From Phreatobacter sp. (GTDB lineage: Bacteria > Pseudomonadota > Alphaproteobacteria > Rhizobiales > Phreatobacteraceae): a stretch of 64,000 bases of DNA. The position numbers and the translations under genes were made by a program. The stretch spans positions 434,001 through 498,000 of the forward strand of contig NZ_JAEULY010000004.1 in the NCBI RefSeq assembly GCF_016793595.1, given 5' to 3'. This document shows positions 53,222 to 61,525 of the stretch, in pieces (positions within the stretch are counted from its first letter, which is position 1; the number at the start of each line of letters is the position of its first letter). The notes under the pieces are model-generated. The model made no database searches, was not told the DNA's origin, and worked only from the letters and a program-made list of their open reading frames with translations.

Positions 53222-54436
53222 ATGGCCGTCGCCCAGCTCCACCCCGCCACCGGCTACGTGAAGGACAACGAGGAGTTCAACTGGGAAGACCCGCTGAACC
53301 TCGACGGCCTGCTGACCGAAGAAGAGCGCATGGTGCAGGAAACCGCCCGCACCTATTGCCAGGAGAAGCTGCTGCCGCGCGTCACCTCGGCCTTTCTCGA
53401 GGAGCGCTTCGACCGCGAGATCATGAGCGAAATGGGCGAGCTCGGCCTGCTCGGCTCGACCCTGCCCTCCGAATATGGCGGCGCCGATCTCGGCTATGTC
53501 GCCTATGGCCTGATCGCCCGCGAGGTCGAGCGTGTCGATTCCGGCTACCGCTCGGCCTGTTCGGTGCAGTCCTCGCTGGTCATGTACCCGATCTACGCCT
53601 ACGGCTCCGAAGAGCAGCGCAAGAAGTACCTGCCGAAGCTCGCTTCCGGCGAGTGGGTCGGCTGCTTCGGCCTGACCGAGCCCGATGCCGGCTCCGACCC
53701 CGCCGGCATGAAGACGCGCGCGACCAAGGTCGATGGCGGCTACATCCTCAAGGGTTCGAAGATGTGGATCACCAACTCGCCGATCTCGGATCTGGCGGTG
53801 GTCTGGGCCAAGACCGACGAGGCCATTCGCGGCTTCGTCGTCGAGCGCGGCATGAAGGGCTTCTCGACCCCGAAGATCGAGGGCAAGGTGTCGCTCCGCG
53901 CCTCGATCACCGGCGAGATCGTGCTGGATGACGTCTTCGTTCCGGCCGAGAACATGCTGCCGAACGCCAAGGGCCTGTCCGGCCCGTTCGGCTGCCTCAA
54001 CCGCGCCCGCTACGGCATTGCCTGGGGCGCGATGGGCGCCGCCGAGGACTGCTGGCACCGCGCCCGCCAGTACACGCTCGACCGCAAGCAGTTCGGCAAG
54101 CCGCTGGCCGCCACCCAGCTCGTCCAGAAGAAGCTCGCGGACATGCAGACCGAGATCACCCTCGGCCTGCACGGCGCGCTGCGCCTCGGCCGCCTGATGG
54201 AGGACCATTCCTTCGCGCCGCAGGCCATCTCGCTGATGAAGCGCAACAATTGCGGCAAGGCGCTCGACATCGCCCGCGTCGCCCGCGACATGCACGGCGG
54301 CAACGGCATCTCGGCCGAGTACCACGTCATCCGCCACATGGTGAACCTGGAGACGGTCAACACCTACGAGGGCGCGCACGACGTCCACGCGCTGATCCTC
54401 GGCCGCGCGCAGACGGGCATTCAGGCGTTCTTCTGA
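53222..54436 (+). CDS. gcdH: Glutaryl-CoA dehydrogenase
   Basis: 404 residues. Oxidises and decarboxylates glutaryl-CoA to crotonyl-CoA in lysine and tryptophan breakdown. The sequence has [60 protein letters not shown] (the [12 protein letters not shown] signature of the family), [60 protein letters not shown] and [20 protein letters not shown] with the catalytic Glu. Length is normal. The gene is monocistronic as far as can be seen: a good terminator follows at 54461. Confidence 0.94.
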   Translation: MAVAQLHPATGYVKDNEEFNWEDPLNLDGLLTEEERMVQETARTYCQEKLLPRVTSAFLEERFDREIMSEMGELGLLGSTLPSEYGGADLGYVAYGLIAREVERVDSGYRSACSVQSSLVMYPIYAYGSEEQRKKYLPKLASGEWVGCFGLTEPDAGSDPAGMKTRATKVDGGYILKGSKMWITNSPISDLAVVWAKTDEAIRGFVVERGMKGFSTPKIEGKVSLRASITGEIVLDDVFVPAENMLPNAKGLSGPFGCLNRARYGIAWGAMGAAEDCWHRARQYTLDRKQFGKPLAATQLVQKKLADMQTEITLGLHGALRLGRLMEDHSFAPQAISLMKRNNCGKALDIARVARDMHGGNGISAEYHVIRHMVNLETVNTYEGAHDVHALILGRAQTGIQAFF

Positions 54437-54460
54437 TCGCCGTTCCGAACCGCGATACGC

Positions 54461-54488
54461 AAAGCCCGGCCATCGCGCCGGGCTTTTT
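54461..54488. terminator. Rho-independent terminator after gcdH
   Basis: AAAGCCCGGC (54461-54470) and GCCGGGCTTT (54477-54486) form a perfect 10-base stem with loop CATCGC, followed by TT on the plus strand. It lies between gcdH and the convergent cytochrome c gene and could serve both strands. Confidence 0.85.
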
Positions 54489-54522
54489 CGTTCGGGCCGG
54501 CGGGGCATAAGGCCCGACCGGC

Positions 54523-54879
54523 CTATCGGCGCTGCGGCCGCGCGCGCGGATCGGTCTGGATCGACATGAGATAGGCGACGATCGACGCGGCCCGCTCGGG
54601 CGAGAATGTGAATTCCGGCATGGCCGGATGACCGGACGTGAAGCCCTCCGCGAGCGCCTCCTCAAGCACGTCGACCGGATAGCGCTTGCTCAACTCGCGA
54701 AACAGCGGCGCGCCGGGATAGCGGCTGACATCATCCCGGCCAATGGCATGGCAAAGGGCGCAGTGCTGGCGCACGAGAACCTCACCCCGCTGCACGAGGA
54801 CACGCTGGCTCTGGGCGGCAGCCGGCCCCGCGCCGAGCATGGCGGCGGCAAGAGCGAGGACGGCGGTAAGGGAGCGCAT
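54523..54879 (-). CDS. Small class I c-type cytochrome
   Basis: 118 residues. A Sec signal (MRSLTAVLALAAAMLGAGPA, cut near AAAQ) sends it to the periplasm. The single haem site is QHCALCHAIG (Cys40, Cys43, His44); the probable distal ligand is Met87 in HPAMPEFTF. The C-terminal helix ERAASIVAYLMSIQTD completes the cytochrome fold. ATG 54879 has GAGG upstream. It would carry single electrons; the partner is unknown. The alpha/beta hydrolase gene is 72 bases upstream on the same strand. Confidence 0.9.
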   Translation of the reverse strand: MRSLTAVLALAAAMLGAGPAAAQSQRVLVQRGEVLVRQHCALCHAIGRDDVSRYPGAPLFRELSKRYPVDVLEEALAEGFTSGHPAMPEFTFSPERAASIVAYLMSIQTDPRARPQRR

Positions 54880-54951
54880 GATGGTCCTCGCGGGCGAGAT
54901 GCGATGCCGGCCCAACAAGCACGCATGCCGCACCAGCGGCTTTGAGGTCGA

Positions 54952-55776
54952 TCAATCGGCCAGCCGGACAAGCTCGGCGGTCAGCATGGAGGCAGGGTCA
55001 GCGAAAGGCGCGATGACGGTAAAGTGGTTCGCGCCGTCCACCACGATCTCCTTCGTCACGACGCCCATCGGCCGCCAGGCATCGACGAGCGCCCGGGTCT
55101 GGCGGTGGTATTCAGACGATTCCTCTCCGCCCACGACCGCCGTGACCTTCAGCCCCTCCGGCGGCGACCAGACCAGCGGCGAGGCGCGCGACGCCTGCCC
55201 GACATCCATGCCGAGAGCCTTGTTGATGGAGGTACGGACGAGCGGCGCGAGATGGAACAGGCCCGATACCGGCATGGCCGCGGCGATGATCGACGCAGCC
55301 TCGCCGATCCAGGGCCAATTCGCCCCCGCGAGGCAGGCAGCGAGATGCCCGCCGGCCGAATGGCCGAAGGGCAGCACCTTTCGGCCGGTCCGCCGATGCA
55401 GTTCGCGCGCGCAGGCGATGGACTGATCGACAATCTCGCCGAGCGCGACCTGCGGGCAGAGATCGTAGCTCATCACGGCGACATCGAGGCCGTGCGCGTT
55501 GGCGCCGGCGGCGAGATGGCTGAAGAAGCCCTTGTCCAGCGCCTGCCAGTAGCCGCCATGAATGAACAGGAGGACCGGCGCGCCGGCGCGCGGGCTTGCC
55601 GCCGGGAACCAGTCGTAGCGATGCCGTTCGCCCGTGCCGTAGGCTTCGTCGAGCTTGGCGTCACCGCGCGCGGCGCGAAAAGCCGCCGCGTCCGCCGCCC
55701 AGCCCGCGATGATGGCCGGATGCTCCGGCACGCGGGCGCGGTTGTTGTACTCGGCTTCGAGGTCGATCTGCGTCAT
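54952..55776 (-). CDS. Alpha/beta hydrolase, arylformamidase-like
   Basis: 274 residues. The N-terminus EAEYNNRARVPEHPAIIAGW is typical of the arylformamidase/BD-FAE-like group. VLLFIHGGYWQALDKGFFSH carries the oxyanion-hole HGG, GHSAGGHLAACLAG has the nucleophile Ser, and the C-terminal VVDGANHFTVI has the catalytic His; the acidic member is probably in VVGGEESSEYHRQ. Members hydrolyse N-formylkynurenine or other small esters and amides; kynurenine or related genes are not adjacent. ATG 55776 fits family length, but its ribosome site is weak. Confidence 0.87.
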   Translation of the reverse strand: MTQIDLEAEYNNRARVPEHPAIIAGWAADAAAFRAARGDAKLDEAYGTGERHRYDWFPAASPRAGAPVLLFIHGGYWQALDKGFFSHLAAGANAHGLDVAVMSYDLCPQVALGEIVDQSIACARELHRRTGRKVLPFGHSAGGHLAACLAGANWPWIGEAASIIAAAMPVSGLFHLAPLVRTSINKALGMDVGQASRASPLVWSPPEGLKVTAVVGGEESSEYHRQTRALVDAWRPMGVVTKEIVVDGANHFTVIAPFADPASMLTAELVRLAD

Positions 55777-55795
55777 GGACGGCACCGCTTGAGGA

Positions 55796-57199
55796 TCAGC
55801 CGCCCGGACAGCGCCGCATGACCTCCCCGTCAAGGTCGATGCGATCGTCGTCCAGGCGCTTGATCGGCACCGTACGGCCTGCCGTCTCCACGACATAGTC
55901 GCCATCCGACAGGCCGACCCCGGCAATTGCGCGTTCCGGCTCGCCGGCCACCCTCAGGCTGCGCGCGGTGATGCGCGTCACCCGCTCGCCGCCGGCCTTG
56001 CAGGCGGCTTCGTCGCCGAACGTGCCCTCGAAGCCGAAGACCCGCGTCGTCGATGTTCCCGGCAGCGCGCCGAGCGCCGTCCATGTCGCGATGGCCTGCT
56101 CGATGTCGGCGGGACAGGAGGCGGCCGGATCGGAAAAGACGCCGCCGAGCAATGTCGAGGCGAGACGCGTGGTGCCCCTGTTGAACGAGCAGGCGTGCAC
56201 GGCCTGCGCCGCAAGGTCGATGGTCACCGAGACCAGCCGCTCGTCGGGCCGGTAGGTGCCGGAGACGAACAGGACATTCCCGCGCCGCTCGACCGGCGTC
56301 GTCAGCGTCATCTTCAGCGTCCAGCCGAGTTCCTCGGCCGGCAGGAGCGCTGAAAGCGCATCCGACAGCGCCGCGAAGTGGAAGAAGCGATAACCGCGCT
56401 CGACACGTTCGTTCGGCTGGCGGCCGACCCACCAGGCCAGCGGCTGTAGCGGTGCGGCGATGACCAGCCGTTCGAACCGCATCGGCTCGCCCGGCCCGAG
56501 CGACCAGCGCGCATCGATCAGGCCGTTGCGGGCGAGCGCGGTGACCACGAGGCGGCCGTTCTCGACGGCGAAGTTCGGCTGGGTCGTGCAGCTGTCTTCC
56601 AGATCGGTCACGGCCAGCCGATCCCGCGTGACCGTTACATAGACCCGCCCGGCCTCGCAGCCGGCTATCTCCCGCTTTCCCTGCAGCACCACGATATCGG
56701 CGTCGCCGACCTGAACGACCGTCGGCTCGCAGCACGCCGCGAAAGCCGCGAGGCCGGCATCGACCCTGACGCCGCTCCGACTGACGCGCCGGCCATCGAC
56801 GAAGCCGGAAGGCGCATCGGCCGACCGGTAGGTGTGGATGCCGAGCGTGCCGAAGCGCGTCACGATCGTCTGACTGTCCGACACCCTCGCAAGCCCCGCG
56901 CGGATACGCACTTCGAGGTCGACATCGCGCACCAGCGCGCCGACATGGCGGAATGCCCGCTCGGGCGGACCGTCGAAACCGGCCTGCAGCAGATAGGCCG
57001 CGACGGCCTCGCTCAGCTTGCCCGATTGTTCGCCATCGACGGGGCCGGAATAGAGGCCCAGCCTGGTGAGGTTTTCCTGGAGAGCGCGTGTTTCCGTCTC
57101 CTGCGCCCGCGCCGGCACGGCCATCCAGACGAGGGCCGCCAGCAGGACCGCGAACAGGCGCGCCGCGCAGGCCGTGATTTGACCGCCACGGCCGGGCAC
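55796..57199 (-). CDS. Exported protein of unknown function with a peptidoglycan-binding-like start
   Basis: 467 residues. A convincing signal peptide (CAARLFAVLLAALVWMAVPA, cleavage at ARAQ) is followed by ALQENLTRLGLYSGPVDGEQ with SGKLSEAVAAYLLQAGF, similar to peptidoglycan-binding domain 1. The remaining 350 residues show no family I recognise; they contain several Cys (FAACCEP, IAGCEAGR, DSCTTQP, VHACSFN, ASCPAD, AACKAGG, RRCPGG), enough for disulfides. The GTG at 57199 places the signal peptide at the N-terminus; the frame is open to 57445, and an ATG at 57292 would overlap the ATG of the divergent transporter. A cell-envelope role is likely. It lies 19 bases before the hydrolase gene. 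Confidence 0.7.
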   Translation of the reverse strand: MPGRGGQITACAARLFAVLLAALVWMAVPARAQETETRALQENLTRLGLYSGPVDGEQSGKLSEAVAAYLLQAGFDGPPERAFRHVGALVRDVDLEVRIRAGLARVSDSQTIVTRFGTLGIHTYRSADAPSGFVDGRRVSRSGVRVDAGLAAFAACCEPTVVQVGDADIVVLQGKREIAGCEAGRVYVTVTRDRLAVTDLEDSCTTQPNFAVENGRLVVTALARNGLIDARWSLGPGEPMRFERLVIAAPLQPLAWWVGRQPNERVERGYRFFHFAALSDALSALLPAEELGWTLKMTLTTPVERRGNVLFVSGTYRPDERLVSVTIDLAAQAVHACSFNRGTTRLASTLLGGVFSDPAASCPADIEQAIATWTALGALPGTSTTRVFGFEGTFGDEAACKAGGERVTRITARSLRVAGEPERAIAGVGLSDGDYVVETAGRTVPIKRLDDDRIDLDGEVMRRCPGG

Positions 57200-57290
57200 C
57201 GTAACGGTCTCGCCGTGCGGGCCGGCATGGCCCCCGCGCCCGGTGCTGTCTCTCGCGGCATCGGTCCGGCTCATCGCGTCAGTCAGTCTC

Positions 57291-58685
57291 ATGGCATCGA
57301 TCAAGCAAAAGGCAGCCCTCGCATCCATCGCCGTCACCGTCGGCCTGACGCTGGCCAAGGCGGCGGTCGGCTTCGCCAGCGGCTCCATCGCCATTCTGGC
57401 GGAGGCGGCCCACGGCATCGTGGACACGGCCGCGACCCTGCTCACCTTCTATGCCGTGCGTCTCGCCGACAAGCCCGCCGATGAAGAGCATCAATATGGC
57501 CACGGCAAGGTGGAATCCATCGCCGCGCTGGCGGAAACCGCCTTCCTCTTCCTCGTCTCCGGCATCGTCATCACCGAGGCCGTGAGGCGGCTGTGGGACG
57601 GCGGCCACGCGGTGCAGGTGACGCCGATCATGGCGGGCCTGATGATCGCCGTCATCGCCATCGATTTCTGGCGCGTGCGGATCATGGGCCGGATCGCCAG
57701 GGAGACCGGCAGCCACGCGCTGGAATCGGGCGCGCTGCATTTCGCTTCCGACATGGCGAGTTCGGCCGTGGTGCTCGCCGGCCTGCTGTTCGTCTGGCTG
57801 GGCTTTCCGAAGGCCGACGCCGTTGCCGCCATCGTCGTCGCCATCCTCATCTGCGCGATGAGCTGGAAGCTCGGCCGTCGCACCATCGACACGCTGATGG
57901 ACCGGGCGCCGAAGGGCGCGACGGAGGCGATCCGCGAGGCCGTGGAGGCGGTGCCGGGCGTGGTCTCGCTGGATCAGCTCAGGCTGCGCGAGGTCGGGCC
58001 GGAAACGCTCGCGGAGATCGGTGTCACGGTGAACCGGACGCTGCCGCTCGAACGGGTGTTCGAGATCAAGGAAGCGATCACCGAGGCGGCCACGAAGGCC
58101 TTCGCCGGCACCGTGCCGACCGTCACGGCCAATCCGGTGGCTCTCGACGACGAAACCGTCATGGAGCGCGTCCACCTGACCGCGCGCCGGAACAATCTCG
58201 CGGTCCACCACGTCACCGTGCAGCATCTCGGCGAGAAGATCTGCGTCGGACTCGACCTCGAGGTCGATGGCGACCTGTCGCTCGGCGAAGCGCACGACAT
58301 TGCCAGCCGGCTCGAACAGGCGATCCGCGGCGAACTGGGCGCCGATGCGGAGGTCGAGACCCATATCGAGCCGCTACAGGCCGAAATGCTCGCCGGTTCG
58401 GACGGCGACACGGCGCTGATCGCGGCGCTCGCCGACAGCCTGAAGGAGCTCGCCGCCGGAACCGGACCGATCACCGACATCCACAGCGTCCGCGCCCGAG
58501 AGACCGGCCAGGGCATCGTCGTCACCTACCATTGCCGCGCCAACCCCACGCTGCGCATCGCCGAGGTTCACGAGGCCGTCGACGAGATCGAGCGCCGCTT
58601 CCGCAGGGCCCATCCGAAGGTCATCCGCATGGTCGGCCATGCCGAGCCGATCCGCCCCCTTTCACCGGGCGGCGCGCGCACATAG
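57291..58685 (+). CDS. Cation diffusion facilitator with three tandem C-terminal domains
   Basis: 464 residues; CDF proteins are usually about 300. Residues 1-195 hold the six-helix transport domain with metal-site residues His41 and Asp45 (AEAAHGIVDTA) and HFASDMAS in helix 5. The cytoplasmic part then contains three similar ferredoxin-like domains in a row, marked by VVSLDQLRLREVGPETLAEI, NLAVHHVTVQHLGEKICVGL and ITDIHSVRARETGQGIVVTY, each followed by a helix such as LSLGEAHDIASRLEQAI. It probably exports Zn, Fe, Mn or another divalent ion in exchange for protons. It starts 91 bases from the divergent exported protein gene. The frame is open a little upstream, but the ATG at 57291 begins the conserved part. 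Confidence 0.9.
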   Translation: MASIKQKAALASIAVTVGLTLAKAAVGFASGSIAILAEAAHGIVDTAATLLTFYAVRLADKPADEEHQYGHGKVESIAALAETAFLFLVSGIVITEAVRRLWDGGHAVQVTPIMAGLMIAVIAIDFWRVRIMGRIARETGSHALESGALHFASDMASSAVVLAGLLFVWLGFPKADAVAAIVVAILICAMSWKLGRRTIDTLMDRAPKGATEAIREAVEAVPGVVSLDQLRLREVGPETLAEIGVTVNRTLPLERVFEIKEAITEAATKAFAGTVPTVTANPVALDDETVMERVHLTARRNNLAVHHVTVQHLGEKICVGLDLEVDGDLSLGEAHDIASRLEQAIRGELGADAEVETHIEPLQAEMLAGSDGDTALIAALADSLKELAAGTGPITDIHSVRARETGQGIVVTYHCRANPTLRIAEVHEAVDEIERRFRRAHPKVIRMVGHAEPIRPLSPGGART

Positions 58686-58727
58686 CTTCGTCGCACGAAT
58701 CGCGACGGCGGACAGAAGGACGAGACC

Positions 58728-61361
58728 ATGCGCACCGACGAGGCGCCCCCCGTGCGGCTGGCCGACTACCGCGTCCCCGACCATGTCGTGACGACCGTCC
58801 GGCTCGACGTGTCTCTGCACCCGACCGCGACGCGCGTGGTGGCGGAGCTGTCCGTCGAACCTCACCCGGCCGGCGTCGCGGGCGCGCCGCTGGTCTTCGA
58901 CGGCGATGATCTGGCGCTCGTGGCGCTCGCGGTCGATGGCAAGCCCCTGCCCGCCGGCGCCTACGAGGCGACCGCCAAGACGCTGACCATCGCGCGCCCG
59001 CCATCTGGCGCCTTCACGCTGACGATCGAGACCAGGGTCAACCCGGAAGCCAACAGCCAGCTGATGGGGCTCTACCGCTCGTCAGGGACATGGTGCACCC
59101 AGTGCGAGGCCGAGGGCTTCCGCCGCATCACCTATTTCCCGGACCGGCCGGACGTGCTGGCCGTCTATACGACCCGCATCGAGGCGGACAAGGCCGACGC
59201 GCCGGTCCTGCTCGGCAACGGCAACCTCATGGAGGCCGGCGACCTTCCCGGCGGCCGCCATTTCGCCGTCTGGCACGACCCGCATCCGAAGCCGAGCTAC
59301 CTTTTCGCGCTGGTCGGCGGGAAACTCGCCCACGTCGCCGACAGTTTCGTCACCCGCTCGGGCAACAAGGTCGAACTCGGCATCTATGTCGAACCCGGCA
59401 AGGAGGATCGCTGCGCCTATGCGATGGACGCGCTGAAGCGCTCGATGCGCTGGGACGAGGAGGCATTCGGCTGCGAATACGACCTCGACGTGTTCAACAT
59501 CGTCGCGGTCGGCGACTTCAACATGGGGGCCATGGAGAACAAGGGCCTCAACATCTTCAACGACAAATACGTTCTGGCCCTGCCCGACACGGCGAGCGAC
59601 CAGGACTATGCGGCGATCGAGGCGATCATCGCCCACGAATATTTCCACAACTGGACCGGCAACCGCATCACCTGCCGGGACTGGTTCCAGCTCTGCCTGA
59701 AGGAGGGCCTGACGGTCTTCCGCGATCAGGAATTCTCGTCCGACATGCGCTCGCGGGCGGTGAAGCGCATTGCCGACGTGCGGCTGCTGAAGAGCCACCA
59801 GTTCCCCGAGGATGCAGGGCCGCTTTCGCATCCGGTCCGCCCCGAAGTCTACAGCGAGATCAACAACTTCTACACGGCGACCGTCTACGAGAAGGGCGCC
59901 GAGGTCATCCGCGCGCTGAAGGTTCTCATCGGCTCCGGCGCATTCCGGAAGGGCATGGATCTCTATCTCGTGCGCCATGACGGCGATGCCGCGACCGTCG
60001 AGGACTTCATCGCCTGTTTCGCCGAGGCGAGCGGCCGCGACCTCTCCCAGTTCTTCCTCTGGTATCGCCAGTCGGGCACGCCGGAAGTCACCGTCTCCAC
60101 GCGGCACGATGCGAAAGCCGGCACCTTCACGGTCGAAGCCCGGCAGGCGCTCAAGCCGACACCGGGCCAGATCGAGAAACAGCCCATGGTCATCCCGCTG
60201 GCGCTCGGCCTGATCGGGCCGAACGGCGAGGATCGCCCGCTGCTCACCGAGGATGGACGGACCGTCGCGGGGGTGGTGGCGCTCACCGAGGCGCGCCACA
60301 GCTTCACCTTCACCGGTCACCCGACGCGGCCGGTCCTGTCGATCAATCGCGGCTTCTCCGCGCCCGTGACGCTGAGGACCGATCTCACCGCCGACGATCT
60401 CGGCTTCCTCGCCCGCCACGACAGCGATCCCTACAACCGCTGGCAGGCGGCGCAGACGCTGGCGACCAACCTGCTGGTCGCCGCCGGACACGGCGACGGC
60501 GCCATCGCGCCCGACGATGCCGAGCCGGTCATCGCCGCGCTGAAGGCCACGCTCGCCTCGCCCGCCGACCATGCCTTCGCCGCACAGGTCCTCGCCCTGC
60601 CCTCCGAATCCGACATTGCCCGCGAGATCGGCGCGGAGGTCGATCCCGATTCGGTCCACGCCGCGCGCGTGCATCTGCGCCGGATCGTCGCGACGACGCT
60701 CGGCGATGATCTGAAGCGGACCCTCGACAGCCTGTCGTCCAGCGCGCCCTACACCCCCGACGCTGGCTCGGCCGGACGCCGCGCGCTGGCCAATATCGCC
60801 CTCGACCTCTGGGCGGCGGCGGGCGGCGAGGGCCGCCTCACCACCGTCGAGCAGCGCTTTGCCGCAGCCGACAACATGACCGACCGCCTCGCCGCGCTTG
60901 CGGTGCTCGCCCAGCATCCCGGCGAGCGGCGCGAGGCCGCGCTCGAGAGTTTCCGCGCGCGTTACCGCGACGATCCGCTGATCCTCGACAAATGGCTGGC
61001 GCTGCAGGCAGCGATCCCGGAGCCTGGCACCCTCGACCGGGTGAAGCGGCTTCTCGCCGGCCCTGGCTTCGCCGCGACCAATCCGAACCGCCTGCGCGCG
61101 CTCGTCGGCTCCTTCGCCACGGCCAACCAGACGCAGTTCAACCGCGCGGACGGCGGCGGCTACGGCTTCCTCGTCGATGTCGTGCTCGACGCCGACGGGC
61201 GCAATCCGCAGGTCGCGGCGAGGCTGCTCTCCGCGTTCAAGAGCTGGCGTGCCATGGAGCCGGGCCGCCGCGCCCATGCCAGGGCGGCGCTCGACCGGGT
61301 TCTCGCCGCCGAAACGCTGTCGACCGACGTCCGCGACATCGCGCAGCGTTCGCTCGCCTGA
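58728..61361 (+). CDS. pepN: Aminopeptidase N (M1 family)
   Basis: 877 residues, the length of E. coli PepN. The zinc site HEYFHNWTGNR (His303 and His307) and the downstream Glu in LKEGLTVFRD, and the substrate-binding GAMEN (267-271), are intact, as is YRSSGTWCTQCEAEGFRRIT near the N-terminus and YNRWQAAQTLATN-type (DPYNRWQAAQTLATNLL) of the alphaproteobacterial and enterobacterial PepN branch. It removes N-terminal residues from peptides in the cytoplasm. AAGGA lies 7 bases before the ATG. It is separated from the CDF gene by 42 bases and from the histidine kinase gene by 164 bases. Confidence 0.96.
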   Translation: MRTDEAPPVRLADYRVPDHVVTTVRLDVSLHPTATRVVAELSVEPHPAGVAGAPLVFDGDDLALVALAVDGKPLPAGAYEATAKTLTIARPPSGAFTLTIETRVNPEANSQLMGLYRSSGTWCTQCEAEGFRRITYFPDRPDVLAVYTTRIEADKADAPVLLGNGNLMEAGDLPGGRHFAVWHDPHPKPSYLFALVGGKLAHVADSFVTRSGNKVELGIYVEPGKEDRCAYAMDALKRSMRWDEEAFGCEYDLDVFNIVAVGDFNMGAMENKGLNIFNDKYVLALPDTASDQDYAAIEAIIAHEYFHNWTGNRITCRDWFQLCLKEGLTVFRDQEFSSDMRSRAVKRIADVRLLKSHQFPEDAGPLSHPVRPEVYSEINNFYTATVYEKGAEVIRALKVLIGSGAFRKGMDLYLVRHDGDAATVEDFIACFAEASGRDLSQFFLWYRQSGTPEVTVSTRHDAKAGTFTVEARQALKPTPGQIEKQPMVIPLALGLIGPNGEDRPLLTEDGRTVAGVVALTEARHSFTFTGHPTRPVLSINRGFSAPVTLRTDLTADDLGFLARHDSDPYNRWQAAQTLATNLLVAAGHGDGAIAPDDAEPVIAALKATLASPADHAFAAQVLALPSESDIAREIGAEVDPDSVHAARVHLRRIVATTLGDDLKRTLDSLSSSAPYTPDAGSAGRRALANIALDLWAAAGGEGRLTTVEQRFAAADNMTDRLAALAVLAQHPGERREAALESFRARYRDDPLILDKWLALQAAIPEPGTLDRVKRLLAGPGFAATNPNRLRALVGSFATANQTQFNRADGGGYGFLVDVVLDADGRNPQVAARLLSAFKSWRAMEPGRRAHARAALDRVLAAETLSTDVRDIAQRSLA

Positions 61362-61388
61362 TGACAGGGGCATTTGGTCCTAATCGTG

Positions 61389-61466
61389 TTAACCAAATAT
61401 TTCCGATCCTGTGATTCCCGGACTCTAGACAGCCCCGCGCCAAATCGATTCTTATGGCTGTGATTC
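61389..61466 (+). promoter_or_regulatory. Cluster of GANTC methylation sites and a CtrA-like half-site
   Basis: GATTC at 61413, GACTC at 61421, GATTC at 61447 and GATTC at 61462 fall within 54 bases just before the histidine kinase gene; two more (GATTC 61561, GAGTC 61613) are at its 5' end. TTAACCA at 61389 resembles a CtrA half-site. Confidence 0.55.
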
Positions 61467-61525
61467 GGAGGGGCTGGGGCCAACGTCCGGACGCTAAATT
61501 CAAGAGTTCGACGGGGGAACCGGCG

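Noticed and set aside
57243-57445. Longer starts for both divergent genes around 57290, whose ATG codons would share bases
   Set aside because: The signal peptide of the minus-strand protein is best placed by GTG 57199, and the transporter's conserved part starts at 57291.
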